Translations under genes and position numbers: made by a program
In this document: in pieces, positions 29,178-37,940 of the stretch
Position numbering within the stretch: position 1 is the first letter of the stretch
How the letters are laid out: every line of letters begins with the position of its first letter
The notes under the pieces: generated by a model
The model's input: only the letters and a program-made list of their open reading frames with translations
Told to the model about the DNA's origin: nothing
Databases searched by the model: none
Assembly: GCA_026931725.1 (NCBI GenBank)
Contig: JAIXLE010000166.1
Span: 1 to 57,765 of the forward strand
Direction: 5' to 3'
Source of the DNA: Bacteroidales bacterium
GTDB taxonomy: Bacteria > Planctomycetota > Planctomycetia > Gemmatales > Gemmataceae
DNA: 57,765 nucleotides

Positions 29178-29434
29178 GGCGGCTCCGCCGATGTCGGTTC
29201 ATCCGTGAACGACGTTGCGATATAGCCAGGGTCCGGGAGTTGCGTCAACCCGAATGCCCAGTGCCCCGATGCTAGAGAACAGCGCGATCACGCAATGGAA
29301 GGGAAGGGTTGTAACGGTGGTATCGGCCGGAGCGAGAGGGAGACTGGAATCGAATCCGAATACCGAACTGTGACTGCTGATGGTGAGGCAAACTTTTCCG
29401 GCTTGCCCCACCAGCGCGGATCGGTTCCGAGTCC

Positions 29435-30247
29435 TTATTTGGCCAATTGTTCGCGCAGCCAAGCGGGTCGGTCGGTGGTGATGCCATCGACACCCAGTTC
29501 CACCATCCGTTTTGCGGTGGGAAGATCGTTGACGGTCCAGACATACAACTTCAACCCGGCTGCCCGGATCACCTTGGCGTATTCCGCATCGAGTGCGGGA
29601 CTCGCGGAGAGATCGACCCCATCCGCGTGAATGGCTTGGGCTTTCTGCACCACAGATGCCGCCGTGGGTGGCTTTTGTCCCTTCTTGGGTTTCAAGCCGA
29701 CGAGCCAGTAAGCGGGCAGATCGGGCCGTGCTTTTTTCACAGCGGCGATCACATCCGCATTGAAGCAGATGACCGGCGTGAGTGCCGCGGGCAGTTTGGC
29801 CTCATCTAATGCTCGCAGAATGGCTGGAACCGCTTCGGGGCCGCATTTCACTTCGATGAAGACTCCTTTTCCGGGCGGAACGGCCGCGAGCATCTCGGCG
29901 AGCGTGGGAATCCGTTCTCCGGTGTATTGGGCATCTTTCCATTTCCCAACATCCAGTTTCCGTAATTCGGCCATTGTCGATTGCGCAACCACCAATGCGG
30001 AACCCGGAGCGGTTCGTTTTGTGTCCTTGTCGTGTATGACGGCTAATTGACCGTCGCGGGTCAGATAAATATCGAACTCCGAGAGATCCGCCTTCTGCTT
30101 CCAGGCCAACCGAATCGCAGCCACGGTGTTTTCGGGGGCATCGTGCGAGGCTCCCCGATGGGCGATGATTTCCACGACGGGCTCAGCCGAGATGGCAGGT
30201 GAGGAAAACGCCAGAAGTACCAACAATGCCGGAACAGCGCGAAGCAT
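29435..30247 (-). CDS. Exported glycerophosphodiester phosphodiesterase
   Basis: A 270-residue protein with signal peptide MLRAVPALLVLLAFSSPAISA. The GDPD active-site motifs are present: IIAHRGASHDAPENT, the acidic pair in SEFDIYLTRDGQLAVIHD, and VFIEVKCG. The C-terminus LYVWTVNDLPTAKRMVELGVDGITTDRP is the standard family ending. It hydrolyses glycerophosphodiesters to sn-glycerol-3-phosphate, here in the periplasm, probably for phosphate or glycerol scavenging. No transporter gene is adjacent. It is divergent from a small exported-protein gene. Confidence 0.93.
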   Translation of the reverse strand: MLRAVPALLVLLAFSSPAISAEPVVEIIAHRGASHDAPENTVAAIRLAWKQKADLSEFDIYLTRDGQLAVIHDKDTKRTAPGSALVVAQSTMAELRKLDVGKWKDAQYTGERIPTLAEMLAAVPPGKGVFIEVKCGPEAVPAILRALDEAKLPAALTPVICFNADVIAAVKKARPDLPAYWLVGLKPKKGQKPPTAASVVQKAQAIHADGVDLSASPALDAEYAKVIRAAGLKLYVWTVNDLPTAKRMVELGVDGITTDRPAWLREQLAK

Positions 30248-30450
30248 CGTAACAACTCCTGAGGGAATCGGTGCGAGAACATTATCTTATGGCCAAGGAT
30301 GGCCAGGAGCGATTTCGGGATGGATTTCTGTTGACAGTTACACAAACGCGGGTATCAGTGCGCGAAGAATCCAGGAACAGTTCAGAGTCGCGGGCAGGGG
30401 GTCGGGACGGAACCCGTACCACGAACCGTGACGAACGGGAGGAAAGTCGC

Positions 30451-30783
30451 ATGATCCGTAAACTCTTAGCTATTCTCGGTTTACTGCTTTTGGGTACGAC
30501 CGCGGATGCACAGACACCCGAATTCAAACCGATCGACACCAATGCCCTCATTGTGCGGCCCGTCGATCAGGCGACCGGGTTCTTTTCAGGCGCAACGCGA
30601 ACAATTAGCCGAGCTGTGGCAAATGCCATTCAAGCGGATGGAATCACCCGCACGGTCAATTCATTATTCGGTCGAGATGCACAACCGGCTCCGATCATGT
30701 CGAACGGGATCAATGCCGGAGCCTATCCGACATACCGAAGTCCGCTATTTCATGCTCAGCCGGTAGCATCCTATCGACAGTGA
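30451..30783 (+). CDS. Small exported protein of unknown function
   Basis: A 110-residue protein; GGGAGGAA lies upstream of the ATG, which decides this start over the longer frame. MIRKLLAILGLLLLGTTADA is a signal peptide. The mature part (TPEFKPIDTNALIVRPVDQA, ISRAVANAIQADGITRTVNSL) has no domain I recognise; it ends in a Tyr/Pro/His-rich tail. It is followed by a rho-independent terminator, so it is a single-gene transcript. Confidence 0.75.
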   Translation: MIRKLLAILGLLLLGTTADAQTPEFKPIDTNALIVRPVDQATGFFSGATRTISRAVANAIQADGITRTVNSLFGRDAQPAPIMSNGINAGAYPTYRSPLFHAQPVASYRQ

Positions 30784-30793
30784 GAATAGAAAC

Positions 30794-30843
30794 GAGAACC
30801 TGTCTCAGGGCTCGCCTGATTCTCGGCGAGTTCTCATTTTTTT
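30794..30843 (+). terminator. Rho-independent terminator
   Basis: GAGAAC and CTCGCC pair with GGCGAG and TTCTC in a bulged stem and run into A then seven T residues. It follows the small exported-protein gene. Confidence 0.8.
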
Positions 30844-30935
30844 CGGGAACTGTTTCCCAACTCGATTCGACGTAGTTAAGATAAGGTTCACATCGAACGC
30901 TTGGCCCATTTTCCTTGCGGGAGGAACTCCCCCTC

Positions 30936-31538
30936 ATGTCTCGCATCTGCCTGAAACTTTTCATTGTCAGTCTCTTCGGCATCACAACCACGGCTCTCAC
31001 GGTTCTGGCGGAAGACCCGCCCGCAGAGGTTCCCAAGAAACAAGATTGGTCTGCCTATGCCACCTTCAGTGAAATTGCGGGCGAAGTGGTGAAATTCGAA
31101 GATCCGATACTCACCTTGAAGATTACGACTTATACGCAATCTGGCGGCGGTGGTGGTCGTGGGCGTGGGCGTGGGCGGCGGCCACAAATTAAGGCTACTC
31201 ACAAGGAAGTGGATCTGAATTTCGCAGAACAAGGATTGGTGCGATGGCAGAAACCCGCACCGAAGATGGGAGCCAATGGCCGCAAAGTGCCTCACAGTTT
31301 CAAGGAAATACAAATGATGAAACTGCCTCAGGGAGCACCCGGCTACCTAGCCGCTCGCAGTGATTTGGTTCCTGGTCAAATTGTGGCCTTGACTTTGGTA
31401 CGACCTCGTGATGTCCCACTTTCCAAAGTGACGGAAACGGATCTCCAGATCAAGTATGCCGTGATTGCCGGTTCGAGTAATGTAGCGGCCGATCCGGGAG
31501 CCGGGCTTGGAGCGGGGTTTGAGAAGAAAGAAAAATAG
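30936..31538 (+). CDS. Exported protein with Gly/Arg-repeat segment, unknown function
   Basis: About 200 residues from the ATG at 30936, with GGGAGGAA upstream. MSRICLKLFIVSLFGITTTALTVLA is a signal peptide. The sequence WSAYATFSEIAGEVVKFEDPILTLKIT suggests a small beta domain. It is interrupted by a low-complexity run (SGGGGGRGRGRGRR, encoded near 31141-31182) and ends with SDLVPGQIVALTLVRPRDVP LSKVT and a charged tail. I do not recognise a named domain. The Gly/Arg loop might bind polyanions, which is only a guess. Confidence 0.75.
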   Translation: MSRICLKLFIVSLFGITTTALTVLAEDPPAEVPKKQDWSAYATFSEIAGEVVKFEDPILTLKITTYTQSGGGGGRGRGRGRRPQIKATHKEVDLNFAEQGLVRWQKPAPKMGANGRKVPHSFKEIQMMKLPQGAPGYLAARSDLVPGQIVALTLVRPRDVPLSKVTETDLQIKYAVIAGSSNVAADPGAGLGAGFEKKEK

Positions 31539-31601
31539 TGTTTCCCGTGGATGGTCGGGTAAAGGAGCCGCGAACCCGACCATGCCTTGATGGGTAATGG
31601 G

Positions 31602-32435
31602 TCATTTCCCCATTTTCTTGACGGCATCGGTCACAGTCCAGATGTGCAATTCATATTGATCGCCATCCTCTCCGGTGACTTTGATGGTCTGATCAGGCTT
31701 CCAATCTCCCATCGTAAAACGATGAGAAACAACCCGACTTCCGGGTTGGAGTTGTTTCCATAAAGTCGGACGGACTAGGGCATTGAATTCATTGCCCATG
31801 TAGAGGAAGACGACCGATGCTTCGGAAAGGTCTTTGACATCCAATGCATCGCCTTTTCGGATTTCGACCCTGTCGGTGACACCGGCCGCCTTCACGGTCG
31901 CTTTGGCTTCTTCAATCCGTTCGGGGTCCAAGTCGATACCGACTGCTTTTTTGGCTCCAGCCTTGACAGCAGCCACGGAAATGCGGGCATCGCCGCACCC
32001 GAGTTCAAACGTCACATCGTCTTTTTTCAATTTTGCCAATGCGATCATTTTATCAACGATGTCGTTTGGTGTGGGCACATAGCGAATGATGGCTTTTTCC
32101 GTTCCGACATCTTTTGTGAGATCGACGGTGATGGAATCACCGGCCTGGAATTGCACGGAGCGAGTGCGTGTCAGCACCGTATAGTTATTCGGTCGCCAGC
32201 TCACTTTGAAGTCGTACTCGTACGTTTTGCCCGCTTCGAGGTTCGGGGTCTCGAATTCCCGATTCACGCCCGTTGTCTTAGTGGGTCGCCCTTCGATGTA
32301 GAGTTCGGAATCCGGTTCCGGCACCTTGATGACGAGCTTGGTTTGCGCGGTAGCGGTTGGTGCTTGAGCCGCGAGCGGTGAGAGGGATAAAGTCACGCTG
32401 AGAACACACAATCCGACTCCGGCAATACCTCTCAT
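31602..32435 (-). CDS. Exported TIGR03000-domain fused to SAM-dependent methyltransferase
   Basis: A 277-residue protein with signal peptide MRGIAGVGLCVLSVTLSLSPLAAQA. Residues of about 30-105 (LVIKVPEPDSELYIEGRPTK, TTGVNREFETPNLEAGKTYEYDF) match the planctomycete TIGR03000 domain. The rest is a class I methyltransferase: YVPTPNDIVDKMIALAKLKKDDVTFELGCGDARISV carries motif I, VGIDLDPERIEEA the acidic residue after strand 2, and VVFLYMG motif IV. A predicted exported methyltransferase is unusual because SAM is cytoplasmic. The substrate is unknown. Confidence 0.85.
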   Translation of the reverse strand: MRGIAGVGLCVLSVTLSLSPLAAQAPTATAQTKLVIKVPEPDSELYIEGRPTKTTGVNREFETPNLEAGKTYEYDFKVSWRPNNYTVLTRTRSVQFQAGDSITVDLTKDVGTEKAIIRYVPTPNDIVDKMIALAKLKKDDVTFELGCGDARISVAAVKAGAKKAVGIDLDPERIEEAKATVKAAGVTDRVEIRKGDALDVKDLSEASVVFLYMGNEFNALVRPTLWKQLQPGSRVVSHRFTMGDWKPDQTIKVTGEDGDQYELHIWTVTDAVKKMGK

Positions 32436-32566
32436 GATACACTCCTGGTTGTGACTGATGCGGACGGTCCCTGCCAGACGGCATAGTCGTCATGCCTGGC
32501 CCTGACAATACACGCTGTGTGACTGTCGTGGTGCCGTTCGACACCTGAGCGTAACGGAATACGCGA

Positions 32567-33196
32567 TCAGAGCAAGAGCCAGCAGAGCCAGAGCACCAAG
32601 CCAAACACCATACGGCAAGCGATTTGGGCCGTGACCCACCACATGGACCAACGAGCCATTTCTCCCATGCGGAGTAACGCTTTGCGTAATTCATCGTCGA
32701 CCATTTGTCGGGGATTCACATAACCCAGTGTCACGGTTCGCACGAGACTTACCCGCCAAGTACTGAGCCATTGCTCGGCCTGATCGAGATATCCTTCTGC
32801 TTCCAGTCGGTCAAACCGCCCCACACGCCACAAAAAATAGCCATCGACGGCCAGCATTGGTAACGCCGTCAGAAACAGAATCACAAAGACAACGGGATGC
32901 ACAATCAGATCGTTGCCTGTGAGTTGGGCCTGGGGAAAGAGTACCCGAGACAAGACAAACTGAATGGCCATGAAGGCCAGGACAATCAACGCGGGCCAGA
33001 CGATGTCGCGGGTGAGCAGGATCCCACCGTGGAAACGCAGACGATCCACGAGCTTAGGCCAGCGCAATGGTAACGCGCACCCCAGTCGCAACGCATCCCA
33101 GTAAATGCGATACCGCCGACGGAAACTGAAGAGAAATGCCACCGCCAGATAAAAATCAAACAACCGAATCAGATTGATCGTGTCAAGCCGTGACAT
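32567..33196 (-). CDS. Integral membrane protein of unknown function
   Basis: A 209-residue protein with about four membrane spans: FYLAVAFLFSF near the N-terminus, VWPALIVLAFMAIQFVLSRVLF, VHPVVFVILFLTALPMLAVDGYFL and a C-terminal MVFGLVLWLCWLLL. Between them are basic and amphipathic loops (RRRYRIYWDALRLGCALPLRWPKLV). I recognise no family. It lies 131 bp upstream of the exported methyltransferase gene on the same strand. Confidence 0.75.
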   Translation of the reverse strand: MSRLDTINLIRLFDFYLAVAFLFSFRRRYRIYWDALRLGCALPLRWPKLVDRLRFHGGILLTRDIVWPALIVLAFMAIQFVLSRVLFPQAQLTGNDLIVHPVVFVILFLTALPMLAVDGYFLWRVGRFDRLEAEGYLDQAEQWLSTWRVSLVRTVTLGYVNPRQMVDDELRKALLRMGEMARWSMWWVTAQIACRMVFGLVLWLCWLLL

Positions 33197-33463
33197 GGCA
33201 TCGTAGGGGAAAAGTGCTCGGAATCCGGGAGACGCAATCCGCCCGAACGCTCCATACCACGAAGTCGCTCTGACCCGGACGCTTGGTGAAACCGATACAG
33301 TTTGCCTGATAAGTATGCAACGCTTATCACGCTATCCGAAAATGAATTGACATCAATTTCTCACCAAGTAGGCTAAAGTTGTATGCAATCTCGGTTGGTG
33401 ATCGGAGCTTCGACAAGTTCTACCAACCCATACAACTACTCCGGCGGTGAGGGAGCATTGGCC

Positions 33464-33847
33464 ATGACCCAACCCAATCTCGTGGCCCAGCAGCCAAATT
33501 CTTCTGTTCCCACAGAGGGAACACCCGAAACGACTGCATTTCCGAATGATCGACGCAAACGGAACATCCCCGTTGCCACGGATCGTCGGCGTGCCCAGAA
33601 CGCAGCAGAAAAACGACGAACCAGCGAACGGCGCCGGCTCATCGACCCCACCACCTGCGAACGTGACTACAGCGATGATGAAGCCGAGTTCATGAAAGCT
33701 ATGGACCGTTACAAACGGGAAAACCGCCGACCGTTCCCGACTTTGAGTGAAGTACTCGAAGTGCTGCACTCACTCGGTTATCGCCGAGTGGCGGAACCGA
33801 CAGGCTTGCCGTCCGGGAAACGGGTTGCCGCATCCGATTTGGACTAG
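33464..33847 (+). CDS. Small basic/acidic protein of unknown function
   Basis: A 127-residue protein from the ATG at 33464; GGGAG lies upstream, and an in-frame ATG at 33383 is less likely. Three parts are visible: a Thr/Ser/Pro-rich head; a strongly basic middle ([31 protein letters not shown]); and an acidic-then-hydrophobic C-terminus ([36 protein letters not shown]). No signal peptide is present. The C-terminal part resembles a short conserved planctomycete motif of unknown role. lpxB follows after 67 bp. Confidence 0.7.
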   Translation: MTQPNLVAQQPNSSVPTEGTPETTAFPNDRRKRNIPVATDRRRAQNAAEKRRTSERRRLIDPTTCERDYSDDEAEFMKAMDRYKRENRRPFPTLSEVLEVLHSLGYRRVAEPTGLPSGKRVAASDLD

Positions 33848-33914
33848 TTCTCACGCCGCGGTTTCGGCAATACTGGTCCGATCAAAACCGTGGACTCAAA
33901 GCGGCAAGGATGTC

Positions 33915-35066
33915 ATGCACCTGTTTGTCAGTGCCGGGGAACCCAGCGGCGACATCCACGCCGCGTCTCTTGCTCGGATTCTTCTCGATCAGGCACCCGA
34001 TACCCGCATCGTGGGGTTTGGTGGGGAACGCTTAGCGGCAACGGGAGCCAAGCTGATGTATCCCCTCACGGATCTGGCCGTGATGTGGGTTGGCCGGGCA
34101 TTGTGGAATCTTCCGACATTTCTCAAACTCGGTCGCCAAGCCGATGTCTATTTCCGTTCTGCCCGGCCGGATGCCGTGGTTCTCATTGACTATCCGGGCT
34201 TTAATTTTGCTTTGGCCAAACGGGCGCATCGTGCCCGTGTCCCCGTCTTTTACTTCGTGCCTCCGCAACTCTGGGGCTGGGCGGGTTGGCGGGTCGTGAA
34301 GATACGGAAATGGGTCGATACGGTGCTGACAGCGTTACCCTTCGAGGAAAACTGGTATCGAGAACGCGGTGTTCACACCCAGTACATCGGCCATCCGTAT
34401 TTTGATGAATTGGCGCATCAGCAACTCGATACCGAGTTTCTGACCGAAGTCCGGCGCTCGGCTGGCCCGTTGGTGACTCTGCTTCCCGGTTCCCGCAATC
34501 AGGAAGTCACAGCCAACTTACCGACCATGTTACGCACGGCGGCACGGGTGCGCGAGACGGTCCCCGATGTGCGTTTTGCGGTCGCGGCATTCCATGAACG
34601 CCATGCAATAGTTGCCCGCAATGCCCTGGCTGGTAGTGGTCTTCCGGCCACCGTGCATGTTGGACGAACCCCGGAGCTGATCGAAGCCGCCGATGCCTGT
34701 GTCTCGGTTTCCGGCTCAGTGAGTCTGGAACTGCTTTATCGACTGAAACCCACCACGATTGTCTATAAAATCGAGGGCTATGCACTCGCAATTGCCAAGC
34801 AGCTCAAGACTGCAAAATACATCACGCTCGTGAACCTGCTCGCGGATCGGGAACTATTCCCGGAATTCCTGACCGCAACCGACCCCTCGGAAGCGATGTC
34901 GCAACAGGTTATCGGTTGGCTGCGTCATCCTGTCGCTCGACAAACCGTGGTGGAGGAATTGCGGACTCTCCGTTCACAAGTTGCTGTTCCCGGTGCCTGT
35001 GAGCGAGCCGCGACGTATATTCGGGAACGCGTCGCACAGCGGCTAAATTCTCGAAAAGCGGCGTGA
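33915..35066 (+). CDS. lpxB: Lipid-A-disaccharide synthase
   Basis: A family-GT19 glycosyltransferase that joins UDP-2,3-diacylglucosamine and lipid X in lipid A synthesis, acting at the inner membrane. It has 383 residues from MHLFVSAGEPSGDIHAASLA, chosen for AAGGA upstream and the conserved SAGEPSGD opening. Other family motifs are FGGERLAATG, VVLIDYPGFNFALAKRA, YFVPPQLWGWAGWR, ALPFEENWYRERGV, YIGHPYFDE, TLLPGSRNQEV and SVSGSVSLELLYRLKPTTIVYK. Its presence supports an LPS-type outer membrane in this organism. Confidence 0.93.
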   Translation: MHLFVSAGEPSGDIHAASLARILLDQAPDTRIVGFGGERLAATGAKLMYPLTDLAVMWVGRALWNLPTFLKLGRQADVYFRSARPDAVVLIDYPGFNFALAKRAHRARVPVFYFVPPQLWGWAGWRVVKIRKWVDTVLTALPFEENWYRERGVHTQYIGHPYFDELAHQQLDTEFLTEVRRSAGPLVTLLPGSRNQEVTANLPTMLRTAARVRETVPDVRFAVAAFHERHAIVARNALAGSGLPATVHVGRTPELIEAADACVSVSGSVSLELLYRLKPTTIVYKIEGYALAIAKQLKTAKYITLVNLLADRELFPEFLTATDPSEAMSQQVIGWLRHPVARQTVVEELRTLRSQVAVPGACERAATYIRERVAQRLNSRKAA

Positions 35067-35129
35067 GGCTTGGCGTACAATGTCCGCTACCATGACCCCA
35101 CCACCATCTCCTTGCTCTCTGGAGGGGGC

Positions 35130-35798
35130 ATGGCCGAGCAACCATCCGAAGCCGTTCAAGATTATCTCAAGGCAATCCATCGACTTGGCGGAGATGAGAT
35201 CGTCGTTTCTCCCGCGGAAATAGCCGCGCAATTGCGTGTCAAAGCCCCCTCAGTGACCGGGATGCTCAAGCGACTGGGTGAGGCGGGCTGGATCGAGTAT
35301 GCCCCTGGCTCGGGTGCCCGGCTCACCGATACCGGACGCGTCGAAGCGCGTCGCGTCATTCGTCGCCATCGGCTGATTGAACTCTTTTTGACTCAGGTAC
35401 TCGGCTTGGATTGGAGTGAAGTCGATGCCGAGGCAGAATCGCTCGAACATGCCATTTCACCGCGCCTGGAACAGGCGATTGCCGCACATCTGGGCGAACC
35501 GCTCGAAGACCCACACGGCCACCTCATCCCCTCTGCAACGGGCGAACTGCACGCCCGCGATCTCAAACGATTGAACGAATTCGTCACCGGAGATACCGTC
35601 ATCGTGCGGGAAGCTCAGGACGATCACCCCAACCGGCTCCGTCGCTGGCGAGAACTGGGCCTGTTGCCTGGCACCGTAGTTCGGATCGTGAGCTACGAAC
35701 CGCTCGATGATCTGTTTGAACTGGAAATTAACAGCACCGTCATCCGATTAGGAAGCGAAGGACTCGCCGGGTTGCGCGGAGAGTATCAGAATCAGTAA
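35130..35798 (+). CDS. DtxR/MntR-family metal-dependent regulator with FeoA-type domain
   Basis: A 222-residue protein; GGAGGGGG lies just before the ATG, which favours it over the upstream in-frame TTG at 35070. The N-terminal winged helix (EAVQDYLKAIHRLGGDE, SPAEIAAQLRVKAPSVTGMLKRLGEAGWI) is followed by the metal-binding dimerisation helices RRHRLIELFLTQVLGLDW and EAESLEHAISPRLEQAI. The C-terminal SH3-like FeoA domain has RRWRELGLLPGTVVRIVSYE. Relatives repress iron or manganese uptake genes when loaded with metal. It sits 5-6 kb from the hemP locus on the same side of the window, a candidate target. Confidence 0.88.
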   Translation: MAEQPSEAVQDYLKAIHRLGGDEIVVSPAEIAAQLRVKAPSVTGMLKRLGEAGWIEYAPGSGARLTDTGRVEARRVIRRHRLIELFLTQVLGLDWSEVDAEAESLEHAISPRLEQAIAAHLGEPLEDPHGHLIPSATGELHARDLKRLNEFVTGDTVIVREAQDDHPNRLRRWRELGLLPGTVVRIVSYEPLDDLFELEINSTVIRLGSEGLAGLRGEYQNQ

Positions 35799-36009
35799 GA
35801 ATTACGGTTGCTGGTTTATCAATGTTTGGACGGATTGCATTCACAAATGTGCCGAGCAGAGAATCGCACCGATTGCTGTTTGTGAATGCCTGATGAGTGT
35901 TGAACGAGGCAGGCGGGATTCCCATTTCCTGCGTGTAAAGCTGATGCGGGTGGGCGGTATCTTTTTTTGCCGTGGCTCAACCTGCGACGGTACTCATGGG
36001 GAGCAATTC

Positions 36010-36711
36010 ATGCTCACCGTTCGACACTCTCATGCTCGTGGTAAAACGCGCACGGGTTGGCTGGATAGTCGGCACGCCTTCAGTTTCGGGGATTATCTGG
36101 ACCCGAACCACCATCATTTTCGGAGCCTGCGTGTCATCAACGATGATCGGATCGCGCCAGGGGGCGGGTTCGGGATGCATCCCCACCGGGATATGGAAAT
36201 TCTGACGTATGTGCTGTCCGGTTCGCTCCAACATCGGGATAGTATGGGGCATGGTTCGATCATCACCGCGGGTCAATGGCAGAAAATGTCAGCAGGGACG
36301 GGACTCTATCATAGTGAGTTCAACGCCGCCAAAAATGAACCCGTTCATTTGCTGCAAATCTGGATTATCCCGAACCAACGGGGTTTGCAGCCTTCTTACC
36401 AGGAAGCGGAATTCACCCAGATGGAAACGCGCGATCGCTGGCGGGTCGTGGCTTCGGGTGATGCCCGCCAAGGGTCCATACTCATTCATCAAGATGTGAT
36501 TCTCTCCGTGGCGAAGCTCAGCCCTGGCCGCCACTTACATTATGATTTCGCGGCGACACGAGCCGGCTGGCTTCAGGTTGCGACTGGTGCAATTCAATAC
36601 GAGGAAGGAACGCTCCGAGAAGGAGATGCCCTCCTCATCGAGGATGAACCGCGACTCGAATTCACGGCCATCCGCGAGAGTGAAGTGTTACTGTTCGATC
36701 TCGGTGCGTGA
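36010..36711 (+). CDS. Pirin family protein (YhhW-like)
   Basis: A 233-residue bicupin from the ATG at 36010, with GGGGAG upstream and the typical opening TVRHSHARGKTRTGWLDSRHAFSFGDY. Metal-binding residues are in FGMHPHRDMEILTYVLSGSL QHRDS, and the SAGTGLYHSEFN segment adds the third side. Characterised relatives act as quercetinases or redox-sensing cofactors; the substrate here is unknown. It converges on the PepSY gene, with 11 bp between stops. Confidence 0.92.
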   Translation: MLTVRHSHARGKTRTGWLDSRHAFSFGDYLDPNHHHFRSLRVINDDRIAPGGGFGMHPHRDMEILTYVLSGSLQHRDSMGHGSIITAGQWQKMSAGTGLYHSEFNAAKNEPVHLLQIWIIPNQRGLQPSYQEAEFTQMETRDRWRVVASGDARQGSILIHQDVILSVAKLSPGRHLHYDFAATRAGWLQVATGAIQYEEGTLREGDALLIEDEPRLEFTAIRESEVLLFDLGA

Positions 36712-36722
36712 AAACATTCTGC

Positions 36723-37796
36723 CTATGGCGAGGTGAAGTAGGCATACATTCCCATGGTCATCACGGTAGCGGTTACGGCACTGAGAATGATTATGGGAAT
36801 GCCAATCCATCGGGTTGCCTTGATTTGCCACCACATCATCATCCCGGAAATACCCCAGAACACCATCACGAATGACATGACATCGACGATGACGGCCCAC
36901 CACCATTTGGCTCCACCTTCGGATGGGTAGCCGTGAATCAGGTGCAATCGCAACAAAAAACGACGGAGTGAAAGCGGTTCCGTAGCCGGTTTCTGCTCGG
37001 CGAGGGTGCCCGCAACCGTGCCATTTTTTGCATTGAAGTTCACGCGCCAGATCTGACCCTCTTGGTCTTGCATGTGGAATATTAGGTCCGGCACGCTGGT
37101 GACGACCGATTCCACCGCTTGCGGAAAGCCGGTCGCGGTGAGCGCGGCCGGGATCGTGGCGAGGACGTGTTCATGCAGCGGTTCCGGCACGATCAACGGT
37201 TCCGCTGCTGGGGTACGAGGCGAACCATCTTGACTACCGCGTCCGGTTCTTCCCATATTGCCACTCCCGCCCGATCGAATGGCGAAGGGGGCTGATTGCG
37301 TTGGCGCGATCGGTGGCGTGACGGCCTGTTCGCGGACGGTCCCACTTCCGTAGACCACATCGAAAAGCAGAGACACTTTCCGGCCATCTACCAGCGTTGC
37401 CGTGGCGAAGGCGAATGTTCGCGGGGCGTATCGGGCCGCTTCGGGTTCGACGAGAGAATAAGCATTTGGACTCGGGGCTCTTGCATTCAACCCTGCGATG
37501 ACCTGTTCCGCGATCCGAACCGGCGATGGCGCAGACAGGAGCGGGGAACCGGCGATGGCAGTTGCTCGAAAACTGGCTGTATTCTGGTCGCTAAAAGCCG
37601 TCGGATGGTTGAATAAAAACCCGGTGATGCCATACAGCACCGCCCAGGGTAGCAGGAACAACCCGAGATACAGATGCACACGTCGCAGCAAATGCAGGCA
37701 CCGTTTCCCCCAGCGTCGCGGAGCAGGTTCACCGCGTGAAGGTGTGGCAAGGAGAGAACTCCTGTCGGTTTGTGCGGCCATATCTGTCCGATTCAT
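36723..37796 (-). CDS. PepSY-domain membrane protein
   Basis: A 357-residue protein of the PepSY-associated membrane family. The first span follows a His-rich entry (LLRRVHLYLGLFLLPWAVLY GITGFLFNHP), a large periplasmic part contains Pro/Ser-rich insertions, and two C-terminal spans close it (WWAVIVDVMSFVMVFWGISG, IIILSAVTATVMTMGMYAYF) after LHLIHGYPSEG. Related proteins reduce or process iron-siderophores or bind haem through paired histidines. Its position behind the DUF1559/DUF4198-Kelch genes and near hemP supports an iron-related role. A hairpin upstream may give it its own control. Confidence 0.85.
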   Translation of the reverse strand: MNRTDMAAQTDRSSLLATPSRGEPAPRRWGKRCLHLLRRVHLYLGLFLLPWAVLYGITGFLFNHPTAFSDQNTASFRATAIAGSPLLSAPSPVRIAEQVIAGLNARAPSPNAYSLVEPEAARYAPRTFAFATATLVDGRKVSLLFDVVYGSGTVREQAVTPPIAPTQSAPFAIRSGGSGNMGRTGRGSQDGSPRTPAAEPLIVPEPLHEHVLATIPAALTATGFPQAVESVVTSVPDLIFHMQDQEGQIWRVNFNAKNGTVAGTLAEQKPATEPLSLRRFLLRLHLIHGYPSEGGAKWWWAVIVDVMSFVMVFWGISGMMMWWQIKATRWIGIPIIILSAVTATVMTMGMYAYFTSP

Positions 37797-37867
37797 AAAT
37801 CCGAGCCTGGGATGAATACGAGAGATGTCGATCAGTTTGTGTTATCGGTCTGTGTTGTGAAAAATAC

Positions 37868-37914
37868 CAGAAGTCCTGGTGAAATCGGTGTGTGCCGTTT
37901 CATCAGGACTTCTG
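37868..37914 (-). terminator. 17-bp hairpin terminator after the Kelch gene
   Basis: CAGAAGTCCTGGTGAAA pairs with TTTCATCAGGACTTCTG (one G-T pair) across a 13-base loop. On the minus strand it is followed by GTATTTTTC. It stands between the Kelch gene and the PepSY gene and would separate or attenuate their expression. Confidence 0.8.
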
Positions 37915-37940
37915 TTGGGAGGAATTCCCCGGTTAGGGGG

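Noticed and set aside
29300..29440. Possible tRNA suggested by a GGAATCGAATCC-like stretch
   Set aside because: I could not fold acceptor, anticodon and D arms around it.
31141..31182. GGTCGTGGGCGTGGGCG tandem-like run considered as a VNTR
   Set aside because: It is within the frame of an exported protein and encodes its Gly/Arg run; too short and irregular to call a tandem repeat locus.
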